In this document: piece by piece, positions 25,201 through 32,531 of the stretch
Position numbering within the stretch: position 1 is the first letter of the stretch
Layout: each line of letters opens with the position of its first letter
Assembly (NCBI GenBank): GCA_017470055.1
Contig: JAFUFD010000073.1
Location: 1 to 57,950 of the forward strand
Length of the DNA: 57,950 nucleotides
Direction of reading: 5' to 3'
DNA from: Prevotella sp.
Lineage (GTDB): Bacteria > Bacteroidota > Bacteroidia > Bacteroidales > Bacteroidaceae
Notes under the pieces: model-generated
Told to the model about the DNA's origin: nothing
The model's database searches: none
What the model saw: the letters and a program-made list of their open reading frames with translations, nothing else
Program-made: the position numbers and the translations under genes

Positions 25201-25816
25201 CCATGATGTCGCTTTGTATGGGCAACTGTTCTCTGATGTATTGCTGTTTTTGCTCGTCCGTAGAGACACCGCTGGGCCAATTGTCGGCTACGTCGTGCTG
25301 TGCAAAACTCCATCCTGTGCGCACCATGGTCTTGGCCATATTAGGGTTGATGAAGTTATAGTTCGCATTCTCAATTTTGTAGGGCATGATGGCACTGGTG
25401 GCCGTAAACCGGCGCACGCCCCCCGTTCCATCGCTGTATGTAAGTGGCTGCCAAGAGGTGGCTGTCAGTTCTGGCTCTTGCCACGACTGTGTAGTGGTGT
25501 TGTAGGGGGCTTCGAGTAGGGTCATCGGGTCATCCAACTGACCGAAAAAATCGCTGTGAAAGACAGGGTACCCATTGAAGAAAGCCCAGTTACGGACAAA
25601 CTCCACTCGTCCCATGTCATCACTAGTGATACTAAGTGGACAAAGTTTGTTGTATTTTACCCTTGCAAACTCTGGTTTAGCATCGCTTATGGATGTTTTT
25701 ACCATAATCGTCACGATATCATAGGTCACGCCATCAATTTCCTCTGTCTGTGCCCAGATAGAGGTACTAGTGAGTAATGTGATAAGAAACAGGACAATAC
25801 TTTTCTTGCAAACCAT
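22217..25816 (-). CDS. Large secreted modular protein with C-terminal sorting-like tail
   Basis: A 1199-residue protein. ATG 25816 is chosen because it is preceded by GGAGAGAGATAAA and starts a clean signal peptide (cleavage near WAQ, residue 23); earlier in-frame ATGs lie almost on the predicted transcription start. Residues 45-330 contain 'PLSITSDDMGR' (Asp66-Asp67) and 'WSFAQHDVADNW' (His174), which resemble metal-site motifs of NodB-type polysaccharide deacetylases, but only weakly. Two related modules occupy about 500-686 and 823-1010 ('YPRY-L', 'YY/FYVEGED-GV', 'FAL-F-S-G-AGE/F-S', 'WVDLIYI'), like carbohydrate-binding modules. A domain rich in Ser/Thr links them. The end 'YNIQGLPVSEHTKGIIIRNG' plus a basic tail matches the phylum's secreted-protein tail. 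Probably a surface or secreted carbohydrate-active protein; not identified further. Confidence 0.75.
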   Translation of the reverse strand: MVCKKSIVLFLITLLTSTSIWAQTEEIDGVTYDIVTIMVKTSISDAKPEFARVKYNKLCPLSITSDDMGRVEFVRNWAFFNGYPVFHSDFFGQLDDPMTLLEAPYNTTTQSWQEPELTATSWQPLTYSDGTGGVRRFTATSAIMPYKIENANYNFINPNMAKTMVRTGWSFAQHDVADNWPSGVSTDEQKQQYIREQLPIQSDIMENITGYGLKVVVEPNGNKNYMAAGIASDEVCWNIYQNASDGYPPQSKLLSYWTNTENGLPTTFANKPVGAWERFFFMDHENTLRENYIDTADGTSMILGGTHGMTNAALTLLKDISQSGTSAKKDQFWVAGADEVWEYYYLYHKASIQNVSYANGTLTFQVKVPRYKKSQFREMTINIPGVTDANGTDCTFSDNVVTGGAAKDTEGGRFVINFGIETSTQKYISQLLPLYRSHLHNEYLKRDIQYLIDLLVPGADKNTYQSQLDAEPNYSYTIKNSFGTTLLEGASDTNDKVFYKYPRYILSENKLYEAAKNTSNIQDKSANYVKSYTPTGTNQVETLNYAATAITGVSYYIEGEDITGVTIATRDISKITENSGEAFALRFASNGAAGEVKSPVTVTNIPKGKYTLVAAIGDTHTSSTAQFTFKVGDKSVLSLTTEDVSGYIKEYSKEGITIKTEQPLTIEAVNSGGSFWVDYLYLIKTGEYDESTPDVAFTTGDFGVDMTNDSDKEVTITANATAKETATITKTVIKNSNDEVVAESSTTDPTTCSYTFTPSLVGDIVFTAEATDDTENGGKTGLSDELTITVMSDFTLTATSNMGDNIGSIVFPAQTADLNYRFLYPRYLLKGTNLYETVARSNNSNQLHYGEELTFSLSNKNIERTINYNTLTATNIIFYVEGEDVEGVGRWTNTSFDKGQGQSFALTLGSMGTAGGFKSETQGSTTVTTLPAGQYQLTAIIGSTNAPATYSFKAGGTSIGSLTPTKSTESLTIYTTSPFTLEEDTPITISSTQGTGNSQNWVDLIYIQKLDDVPVTISSAGYATFSSPYALDFTNSNIKVYTATVDGNKVTMTKVNNAVPAATGLFLQGTVGTEVTKNIPLATSIPPTIENNALMPHLETGNVAAGNYVFSKDKNTGDLSFRKLANDTEVPGGRAYLSIPSEARNLTIEMDDVTGIHLVPIEPATLTSPAYNIQGLPVSEHTKGIIIRNGRKYINTKKQ

Positions 25817-25855
25817 TTTATCTCTCTCCATTATTAATCGATTCATAACAGGCTG

Positions 25856-25863
25856 CAAAGGTA
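25856..25863 (-). promoter_or_regulatory. -7 element of the large secreted protein gene
   Basis: Read on the minus strand, TACCTTTG at 25863-25856 fits the consensus. The start of transcription would be near 25849, about 33 nt before the chosen ATG. Confidence 0.55.
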
Positions 25864-25963
25864 GTGAAAATTGTTGTAACAGCCAAATGATTTACTTGCT
25901 ATCTTCTGGTTATCCAAAAGAACTGATTTTAAGTGCAGAGACGTAAACTTATGTATAATTATT

Positions 25964-26140
25964 GCAACTCACGTTTCTTAGGTTTTGATGCCTTCCATCA
26001 CGTGTTAGTAAGCCTCCACCGCAAGACTATCATGCCTTCGATTGAGGAGCGGGCAGTCTCCGATGACTGATGGAAGACTCTTATATCAAGGATGGAAGGC
26101 TCTTGTCTTCACTATCGGAGGCTTTAGTGACGGAAAAAGA
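25964..26140. repeat. Palindromic repeat element, right copy
   Basis: Non-coding. It starts AACTCACG, T-rich, and GCCTTCCATC. That GCCTTCCATC (25990-25999) can pair with GATGGAAGGC (26091-26100), and CTTCCATCA with TGATGGAAG (26068-26076). AAGCCTCC near 26010 pairs with GGAGGCTT near 26118. It ends with TGACGGAAAAAG. So it has several mutually exclusive pairings, and shares words with the element at 21774-21865. Confidence 0.5.
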
Positions 26141-26142
26141 TT

Positions 26143-27687
26143 TTAGAAACGGATTAACTTGTTATACAAAGCGGGCTTGCGGGCAATGAAGTATCTCATG
26201 CCTTTGGTAGTGTAGAAATAGGTGAGGAAATAGATGAGCAAGAGGGGAATGTAGATGAGCAATCCGTAACCAATCATACTGAGCATGCTGGTTGCCTTTG
26301 GCTCCATCACGGTATAGCGTAACAGCAGTGTGATGGCAATAAAGACGGCAAAGATGGTGTAGTAGGGGAGCATACCCCGCCAATAGACCATGACACTCTT
26401 ATGCAGTCCTCGTGAGAAGAGGAAATAGGGCTTCCAGAACATGGCGATGAAGAAGACACTGACGATCTTTCCTAACAGGATGCCAACGATACCATAGAAA
26501 GGAGCCAGACAGAGGGTTACCGTCAGGTTGACGGCAAGTTCCGTCCATGCTGCCCAGACATCGGAGAAAAGTCCATGGGCAGAGATATACATCTCGACAA
26601 CACCACGTGACAGCATGATGAAGATGTTGAAAATCAGCAGATAGACGATGAGGTCACTCAATCGGTACTGAGCACCAAACCAACAGGTAATGAAGGGCTG
26701 GATGAACAGTAATAAGCCGAAGACCACCATGCCGACTATCAGGAAACGGATAGCCGTGAGTTCCCAGAATACCTTCATGGTATGCTCGTCGTCACCCTCT
26801 GCCACCAAGTTACCGATACCAGCGTTCATGCCATCGCTGAGGATATTCACCAGGAAATTGAGTTTACTGGTGATAATGGTGTAGTTGCCATAGAACGCCA
26901 CCTGCACCACTGACACGAAAGTACCCACGAGAATCTCGTCACTACGGTAGAGAATGAAATCCTTGATGCGCTGTACGAATATCTGGCGTGTCTTACGAAG
27001 TACCTCCGGATATTTCTTGAGGTTAGCCTTTCCCTCCCTCAGACTGATGCGCAACCACGGGTATTCCTTGCGGATGCGGTAGTTGAAGACGATACAGCCG
27101 ATGATGGTGAACACCAGTCCTACGACCACCCATAACCACAGGTTGCGGTAATAGTAGGCGAGGATGATCTGCGCCACACTCTGGATGATGGCTATCGACT
27201 GGAAGTAGGCGTTGACAACATACTGGCGTTGGTTGGCGCTGACCAGCAACTGGCGGTAGTTGAAGATATAACCCACCATTGCCGTGGCAAGGAAGGAATA
27301 GAAAGCGAAGTAGACGAGGGGCAGTCCCGTAGACAGATTTCTAAACCACCACGGGAAGAAAAGGCTGACGACCAGACCGCCGATACCGATGATGCCACCG
27401 ATGCACCGATAGAGGAAGGCGAGCATCGACATGATCTCGTTGATCTTCTCATGGTTGTTCTCCTGCAAAGGCTTATAGAGGAAATAGACAATGCTCGTGC
27501 CGATTCCTAACTCCGCCACGCTGAGGAAACTCATGATATTCATGAGCATACCCGTCAGTCCGATAAACTCTGCGCCTAAGCAGTTGAGGAACACCTTACG
27601 GGAGAAGAAGGCAAGAAATAAGGAAAGCACATAGAAAAACATGCCTACCTTGATGTTCATCACACTTCTATGTACTCGCTCGCTCAT
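26143..27687 (-). CDS. Wzx-like polysaccharide flippase
   Basis: A 514-residue integral membrane protein with about 12-14 hydrophobic helices, of the polysaccharide-transport (Wzx/MATE-like MVF) superfamily. Family traits are 'FFSRKVFLNCLGAEFIGLTGMLMNIMSFLSVAELGIGTSIVYFLYKPL' near the N-terminus and central Arg/Lys-rich loops ('RKTRQIFVQRIKDFILYRSDEILVG'). It should flip lipid-linked repeat units across the inner membrane before polymerisation. Last gene of the exopolysaccharide operon; its start overlaps the stop of the GT2 gene by 4 bases. The name is by family and context. Confidence 0.85.
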   Translation of the reverse strand: MSERVHRSVMNIKVGMFFYVLSLFLAFFSRKVFLNCLGAEFIGLTGMLMNIMSFLSVAELGIGTSIVYFLYKPLQENNHEKINEIMSMLAFLYRCIGGIIGIGGLVVSLFFPWWFRNLSTGLPLVYFAFYSFLATAMVGYIFNYRQLLVSANQRQYVVNAYFQSIAIIQSVAQIILAYYYRNLWLWVVVGLVFTIIGCIVFNYRIRKEYPWLRISLREGKANLKKYPEVLRKTRQIFVQRIKDFILYRSDEILVGTFVSVVQVAFYGNYTIITSKLNFLVNILSDGMNAGIGNLVAEGDDEHTMKVFWELTAIRFLIVGMVVFGLLLFIQPFITCWFGAQYRLSDLIVYLLIFNIFIMLSRGVVEMYISAHGLFSDVWAAWTELAVNLTVTLCLAPFYGIVGILLGKIVSVFFIAMFWKPYFLFSRGLHKSVMVYWRGMLPYYTIFAVFIAITLLLRYTVMEPKATSMLSMIGYGLLIYIPLLLIYFLTYFYTTKGMRYFIARKPALYNKLIRF

Positions 27688-28847
27688 TCTCCGTGTGTGG
27701 TATGTATGAAGTTCTTGTTGCGCTTATCCATGCGCATGATGTTCTTCAGCATCTTCCAGGCAAGTTTTGGAAAACTGATCAGTTTGCCAAAGACAGTGCT
27801 GGTGCGCATCTGGGATGGGATGGCAGTGTAAAGGGAGAGACATAAAACCAGCAGGAGTGCCCACCACTTGATGCTCCACATAGGGGCGAGCAACAGCATC
27901 AGCACTGCAAAGAGCGTGAGGACCATCAGCAGGACAGATCTCGGAATCAATGCCTGCTGCACTGTCTTGTCTATATAATTGAGGTTGCAGGTCTTGATGG
28001 CTCGTGGAATATAGGGCAGCATCAGCAACAGTGTCTGCAACTGTCCGTTGAGCCAGCGGAGCCGCTGACGCTCGAAATTATCCTGACTGCTCACCTTCTC
28101 GTCGAAGACATGGATGTGTTCCTCAAACTTGATGTAGATATTCTCCTTCATCAGCAGTGCCTCCAACTCACGATCCTCTACAGCGGAGTCGAGCAAATGG
28201 ACGTGCTCCTGGAACCAGCCATAGTCGAAGCACATACCAGAGCCGATAAGTGCCGACGACATCCCTATCGTGTTATGTGCCTTGCGGAAGATGGTGTTGT
28301 TAATCTCCTCGCTGACCCCGTCCAGTACGGCAATGTTGTTATTGCTGTTCTTGGCGCAGCGGTGGCATTGGATAGCATGGAACCCCTGTTGGCAGGAGGC
28401 GTTGACTTTCTCCAAGAAGTCTGGTAGCACCGCATTGTCCGCATCCATGACGATGACATAGTCGTAGGTCTTCTCCGTATGGCTTATCGCATATTGCAAC
28501 GCCTTTGCCTTGCTGCTCTTCTCAAACTGGGGGAGAAACAACGTGACAGGGAGTTGGCGCAACTGGTCGTTGGTTGACTCCTGCATGTGGTCGGAGATGA
28601 CGACAATATGGTAAAGGTTATCGGGATACTTCTGGTCGAGAAACTGTTTGACGGCATACGTGATGACCGCATCCTCACGATAGGCGGGAAACAGGACCAA
28701 GAAGGAGGATTGGGCAATCTCAAAGGTACTATACTCTTTCTTCTTCCGATGAAATAAGGAAATCAGAGCGAAGAAACAAACATAGGCAACAGAGGGTGCT
28801 AAGAGAATCCATAGTACCCAGTCGATGATATGTATGAGCGTCCACAT
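27684..28847 (-). CDS. GT2 glycosyltransferase, membrane-associated, intact catalytic motifs
   Basis: A 387-residue protein with an N-terminal membrane helix (residues 6-31), a GT-A domain and two or three C-terminal helices, the layout of processive-type GT2 enzymes. Motifs are intact: 'VIVMDADN' (DXD Asp135, Asp137), the 'AVEDRELEALL' acid/base segment (Glu224-Asp225) and 'QRLRW' (261-265), the family's Q-x-x-R-W. It is a paralogue of the next upstream gene (28847-30067), with which it shares 'PQFEKSSKAKALQ'. It probably adds a sugar to the repeat unit or lengthens a chain. The sugar is unknown. Confidence 0.83.
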   Translation of the reverse strand: MWTLIHIIDWVLWILLAPSVAYVCFFALISLFHRKKKEYSTFEIAQSSFLVLFPAYREDAVITYAVKQFLDQKYPDNLYHIVVISDHMQESTNDQLRQLPVTLFLPQFEKSSKAKALQYAISHTEKTYDYVIVMDADNAVLPDFLEKVNASCQQGFHAIQCHRCAKNSNNNIAVLDGVSEEINNTIFRKAHNTIGMSSALIGSGMCFDYGWFQEHVHLLDSAVEDRELEALLMKENIYIKFEEHIHVFDEKVSSQDNFERQRLRWLNGQLQTLLLMLPYIPRAIKTCNLNYIDKTVQQALIPRSVLLMVLTLFAVLMLLLAPMWSIKWWALLLVLCLSLYTAIPSQMRTSTVFGKLISFPKLAWKMLKNIMRMDKRNKNFIHTTHGE

Positions 28848-30067
28848 TATTTACCTCTGTTCTTTTTCTTTTTTTCTTTCAATGCTTTCTTCTCTCGTTT
28901 TCTATTCTCCCGCTCTTGCTCCTTCTCCTCTAAGTAATCAGCGATCTTGGAGAGTCCGGGGATGGTCTTCATGAAGATGAGAGGAGTCTTGAAGAAGGTG
29001 CTGTCCCAGTCGTCATCCACCAGATAGTCGGGCGTCGCCAATGCAAAGATAAACAGTACGACGGCGAAGATTGCCCACCATTTGAAGACCAGTGTCATAT
29101 AGACCATTGGCATGATGATACTCATGAGGATGATAATCACCATCATCACCAAACGGGGTAGTATCATCCACTGGATAATCTTGTCAATCAGATTGTATTG
29201 CTGGTTTAGCAGCGCTCCAGGCAGATACATGAGGTTGCGGAAGAACGCATTATAATGTGCCTTGATCCAGCGCTTGCGCTCTTTGTTGAAAGCCTCGGAG
29301 GTGCGTTTCTTCTCGTCAAAGACATACACTTGGTCAAAGAAATCAACATAGATATGCTGGCGAACCAATAATGCCTCTATCTCCTTGACCTCCCAAGGTG
29401 TCTTGACCTTGAAGATATTCTCCTTAAACCAGTTGAAATCATAGGCGTTACCACCTCCACTAAGACCCGCAGAGAGCCCGATGGCAACATGCCCACGGCG
29501 GAAGATGGAGTTGTTGATCTCCTCGAAAACGGCGCCTAATCGGGCGGTAACCGTATCTCTGTTACGGGAGAGGCGGTGCATCTGTATCGCCTTGGTGCCC
29601 GCCGCCTCAAAGGCATCGTTTGCCAACTCCAGGAACTCAGGCTCTACAACACTGCCACCATCCAATACGATGACGATATCATAGATCTTGAATTGGGGCA
29701 GGTTATTGATGGCAAGTTGGAGTTCCTTCGCCTTGGTGCTCTTCTCAAACTGAGGAGTCAGCAGGGTCACAGGCTCCTGGGCAAGTCGGAAATTGGTCAT
29801 TTCATCACATTGGTCGGCAATGACGGTGATGTCAAAGAGCCGCTGGGGATAGGTCTGACCGAGAATGGATTTCACGGTATAGATGACATCAGGATTCTTG
29901 TATGTCGGAATCAATACAATGAAACGGTTCTGGTGCTTCGTCTTGGGAAGGTCGGGCTTGCGATAGAACAGTGACATCAGCGCATAAAAGAGCATATACA
30001 GCACGGTCAATGCCACAAGACCGAAGAGCACCCAGTCAATGATGTATAGTATCAGCCAAAAATCCAT
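28847..30067 (-). CDS. GT2-like paralogue with degenerate catalytic motifs
   Basis: A 406-residue protein with the same layout as the 387-residue neighbour: N-terminal helix, GT-A domain, C-terminal helices, then a very basic tail of about 30 residues (rich in KK, RE and EKK). The shared segment 'PQFEKSTKAKELQLAI' shows the kinship. Yet the DXD is 'LDGGS' (136-138), the acidic pair is replaced by Glu226-Val227 ('PWEVKEIEALL') and Q-x-x-R-W is 'ERKRW' (263-267). These losses suggest that it may not transfer sugar by the usual route; it could be a partner of its active neighbour. One base overlaps the next gene. Confidence 0.75.
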   Translation of the reverse strand: MDFWLILYIIDWVLFGLVALTVLYMLFYALMSLFYRKPDLPKTKHQNRFIVLIPTYKNPDVIYTVKSILGQTYPQRLFDITVIADQCDEMTNFRLAQEPVTLLTPQFEKSTKAKELQLAINNLPQFKIYDIVIVLDGGSVVEPEFLELANDAFEAAGTKAIQMHRLSRNRDTVTARLGAVFEEINNSIFRRGHVAIGLSAGLSGGGNAYDFNWFKENIFKVKTPWEVKEIEALLVRQHIYVDFFDQVYVFDEKKRTSEAFNKERKRWIKAHYNAFFRNLMYLPGALLNQQYNLIDKIIQWMILPRLVMMVIIILMSIIMPMVYMTLVFKWWAIFAVVLFIFALATPDYLVDDDWDSTFFKTPLIFMKTIPGLSKIADYLEEKEQERENRKREKKALKEKKKKNRGK

Positions 30068-30071
30068 ATCT

Positions 30072-30959
30072 TTATTGCGTTATAAAATCCATAATTCCTT
30101 TTGTGGTTGCCTTGAGTAGGTCGGTTCTCCCTTTGCAAAGAGACTTCAGGATGTCTCTTGTGGCTACAATGCCCGTCAGATAACAATAGGTCAGGTATTT
30201 GACACCTCCTTGAATATTACGCTTGGCAAAGAGCAGCCGGTTGCGAGTGATATAGTAGGTCTTTAAAGGCGACATCTGCCCTGTGGTCTGACTCTCCTTG
30301 TGGTACACCGTACAATCAGGCTCATACCATATCTCATAACCCGCACGTCGGAACATCTCCGACCAGTCGAGTTCCTCGTAATAGAGGAAATAGCACTCTG
30401 GCATCATGCCCACTTTCTCTATCACCTCACGCTTTACCATCATTGCCGCCCCATGGGCATAGGGAGTAGGATGTGCCGTGTCATATTGCCCTTTGTCCTC
30501 CTCACCGAATCCTATCGACTGGTTGCGCAGGGTGATGGGGGAGAGGGGAGTATACCCTGTAAATTGGATAAGACGGTCGCCCCAAGAGAAACGTATCTTC
30601 GGACATACCATCCCTATCTTCTCGGAAGACTCCAGACGGTCAATAAGCGGTTGGAAGAAATGTCCTCCCTTTATATATAATAAGGTGTCGTTATTCAGGA
30701 AGAAGAGATATTTCCCATGAGCCGCCTGAATACCAAGGTTATTACCTCCAGCAAAGCCGAGGTTCTGGCTGCTACGGATGACGGTGACTTGCGGATAGCG
30801 TTGCTCTATGGTGGTTGCTTCATCTTGGGTTGAGGCATTATCTACTACGATTACCTCTAATGACTCGTCATCAACAGGTAATGTGTCAATCAACTCACAG
30901 GTGTCCTTCAGCCCGTTATAGTTGATGGTAATGATAGATAATAACTTCTCAACCTCCAA
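30072..30959 (-). CDS. GT2 glycosyltransferase (rhamnosyltransferase-like)
   Basis: A 295-residue soluble GT2 protein. Motifs: 'SIITINYNGLKDT' at the N-terminus, 'VIVVDNAS', 'NLGFAGGNNLGI' and 'YLFFLNNDTLL' (the DXD-equivalent NND), and 'YEELDWSEMFRRAGYEIWYEP' with the catalytic Asp. This set is typical of WbbL-like rhamnosyltransferases, but the sugar cannot be read from sequence. The start is TTG at 30959: no ATG or GTG lies between it and an in-frame stop 15 bases upstream, and an AAGAG-rich spacer precedes it. Downstream gap to the next gene is 4 bases. Confidence 0.82.
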   Translation of the reverse strand: MEVEKLLSIITINYNGLKDTCELIDTLPVDDESLEVIVVDNASTQDEATTIEQRYPQVTVIRSSQNLGFAGGNNLGIQAAHGKYLFFLNNDTLLYIKGGHFFQPLIDRLESSEKIGMVCPKIRFSWGDRLIQFTGYTPLSPITLRNQSIGFGEEDKGQYDTAHPTPYAHGAAMMVKREVIEKVGMMPECYFLYYEELDWSEMFRRAGYEIWYEPDCTVYHKESQTTGQMSPLKTYYITRNRLLFAKRNIQGGVKYLTYCYLTGIVATRDILKSLCKGRTDLLKATTKGIMDFITQ

Positions 30960-30997
30960 CTCTTCAATGTTTCAGTTCTTCAACTCTTTAATTCTTC
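30960..30997 (-). repeat. Degenerate repeat spacer before the TTG-start GT gene
   Basis: On the minus strand the spacer is built of repeated TTGAAGA/GTTGAAGAA-like units. It also supplies the purine-rich ribosome-binding sequence of the TTG-start gene. Confidence 0.4.
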
Positions 30998-32521
30998 TCA
31001 AACTCTTGACGCTTTTTTCTTCTCTAATTTCAGTCGCTCCCGCTCCTGCTGCTCGGCAAACCGTTTCTCCTCCATCTTTATCCAGTCGTCTTCTATGAAA
31101 GGGAGGATATATACGATGGAGAGTCCGCCATAGAATATCAGACAGTTCGGAAACTGCATCAGGATCTGGTTGGCATAGCCTCCCAATTGTATCGCCACAA
31201 AAGCACAGCACATTCCTGCACCAACCCCCATCAGCGAGCGACTCTTTAGGCGGAACATCGTGATATAGCAGGCACCTCCTAACATAAGTAACATCGTAAT
31301 AACGAAAGTAGTGATGCCAATACGTCCCGCATGTACCCAGATATAGACATACTCTGAGTCGGGAGGAATGGTAGACAACTTTCGGAACTTATTGTTTGCA
31401 GGAACATTATCATAGTTCGTTCCGATACCGATACCCCATGGCGCATCTTGGATATACTTTCGGATTGCTGCCTGGTTGATGGTACGTACATTAGCAGATG
31501 CGTCATTCTTGTTGAAGGCTGAACGCATACGACGAATCTGTCCGTTGCCCTGTCCAATGTCTGTGAATGCAAGGAAGACATAGGCGAATCCCGCAAAAAG
31601 AATCACAGGAACTGCTATCTTAACGGATTTGGAAAGGACGACATAGACCATTATTCCCGCAAAGAGACAGACGATGGCAGTACGTGTTCCTGACGCAAAC
31701 ATTCCCCAAATAATGGCAAAGGCCGTGAACAGGAAGAAATAACGGTCTCTTTTAATCTTCGTGGTGATAGAGAACACGAAGAAGGCAACTGCAGCAGCGG
31801 CTGCATTACAACCATAGTTTGCCGCATCGTTAAAGGTGGAGAAATAACGGGTGATACCATTCACGATGTGGGTTCGTCTTCCCACCGTCTCCATCCAGAT
31901 GTTCTCTGGCGTGGTGAATCCAATTTTCTGTTGTTTCCAGGTCCAGAAAACAGAGAAAAGGCTAAAGAGTGCCCATACCCATAGATACTGATGTAATATC
32001 TTTGGTGTGGAGACATAGAGCGAGAAAACCAAGAAGATATACAACAACTGGAATGCCATCAAACGGGCTCCACTATACCAGTTGCCGACATTGATACCCA
32101 GGTCACAAGTGTCGTTGAGTACTTCCAACGTACAAAATCCGCACCAGGCGATAAGGGCATACAACATCAGATTGGCGGTCCGCTCAAATTTGGGTTCTTC
32201 CCGGGCATCTACAATGGCGATTCCGATCAACAGCAATTCCAGCAACTCATTATACATAGAGGTGGGAATACCATGAGGAAGCATCTGCTGTTTACCGAAG
32301 AACATCACTGTGTAGTTGATAGCAAAAAGCGCCCAAAAAGCAGACATCTTCCATGTGAAGGCAGCATAGACCGCTAAGACCAGAAAAGGGGACATGCAGA
32401 TCATTGCAAAAGCACTGAAACCTGCATTGATAAACTGGTAGATGGCTAAACCAAACAAGAGAAAGAGCAATAATGCTCTTCCTCTGTTCTCTTGGGTATA
32501 TGTCGCAATCCCTTTGTTCAT
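30998..32521 (-). CDS. O-antigen ligase/Wzy-like polymerase
   Basis: A 507-residue membrane protein with about 11-12 hydrophobic helices and a large periplasmic loop, 'FRKLSTIPPDSEYVYIWVHAGRIG', typical of the O-antigen ligase/polymerase (Wzy/WaaL) family. The C-terminus is strongly charged (KRFAEQQERERLKLEKKKASR). In a Wzx/Wzy pathway it would join repeat units on the periplasmic side. It lies between the GT2 genes and the Wzc-like gene of the same operon. Whether it is a polymerase or a ligase is not decided by the sequence; the operon favours polymerase. Confidence 0.8.
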   Translation of the reverse strand: MNKGIATYTQENRGRALLLFLLFGLAIYQFINAGFSAFAMICMSPFLVLAVYAAFTWKMSAFWALFAINYTVMFFGKQQMLPHGIPTSMYNELLELLLIGIAIVDAREEPKFERTANLMLYALIAWCGFCTLEVLNDTCDLGINVGNWYSGARLMAFQLLYIFLVFSLYVSTPKILHQYLWVWALFSLFSVFWTWKQQKIGFTTPENIWMETVGRRTHIVNGITRYFSTFNDAANYGCNAAAAAVAFFVFSITTKIKRDRYFFLFTAFAIIWGMFASGTRTAIVCLFAGIMVYVVLSKSVKIAVPVILFAGFAYVFLAFTDIGQGNGQIRRMRSAFNKNDASANVRTINQAAIRKYIQDAPWGIGIGTNYDNVPANNKFRKLSTIPPDSEYVYIWVHAGRIGITTFVITMLLMLGGACYITMFRLKSRSLMGVGAGMCCAFVAIQLGGYANQILMQFPNCLIFYGGLSIVYILPFIEDDWIKMEEKRFAEQQERERLKLEKKKASRV

Positions 32522-32531
32522 TTAGTGTTGC

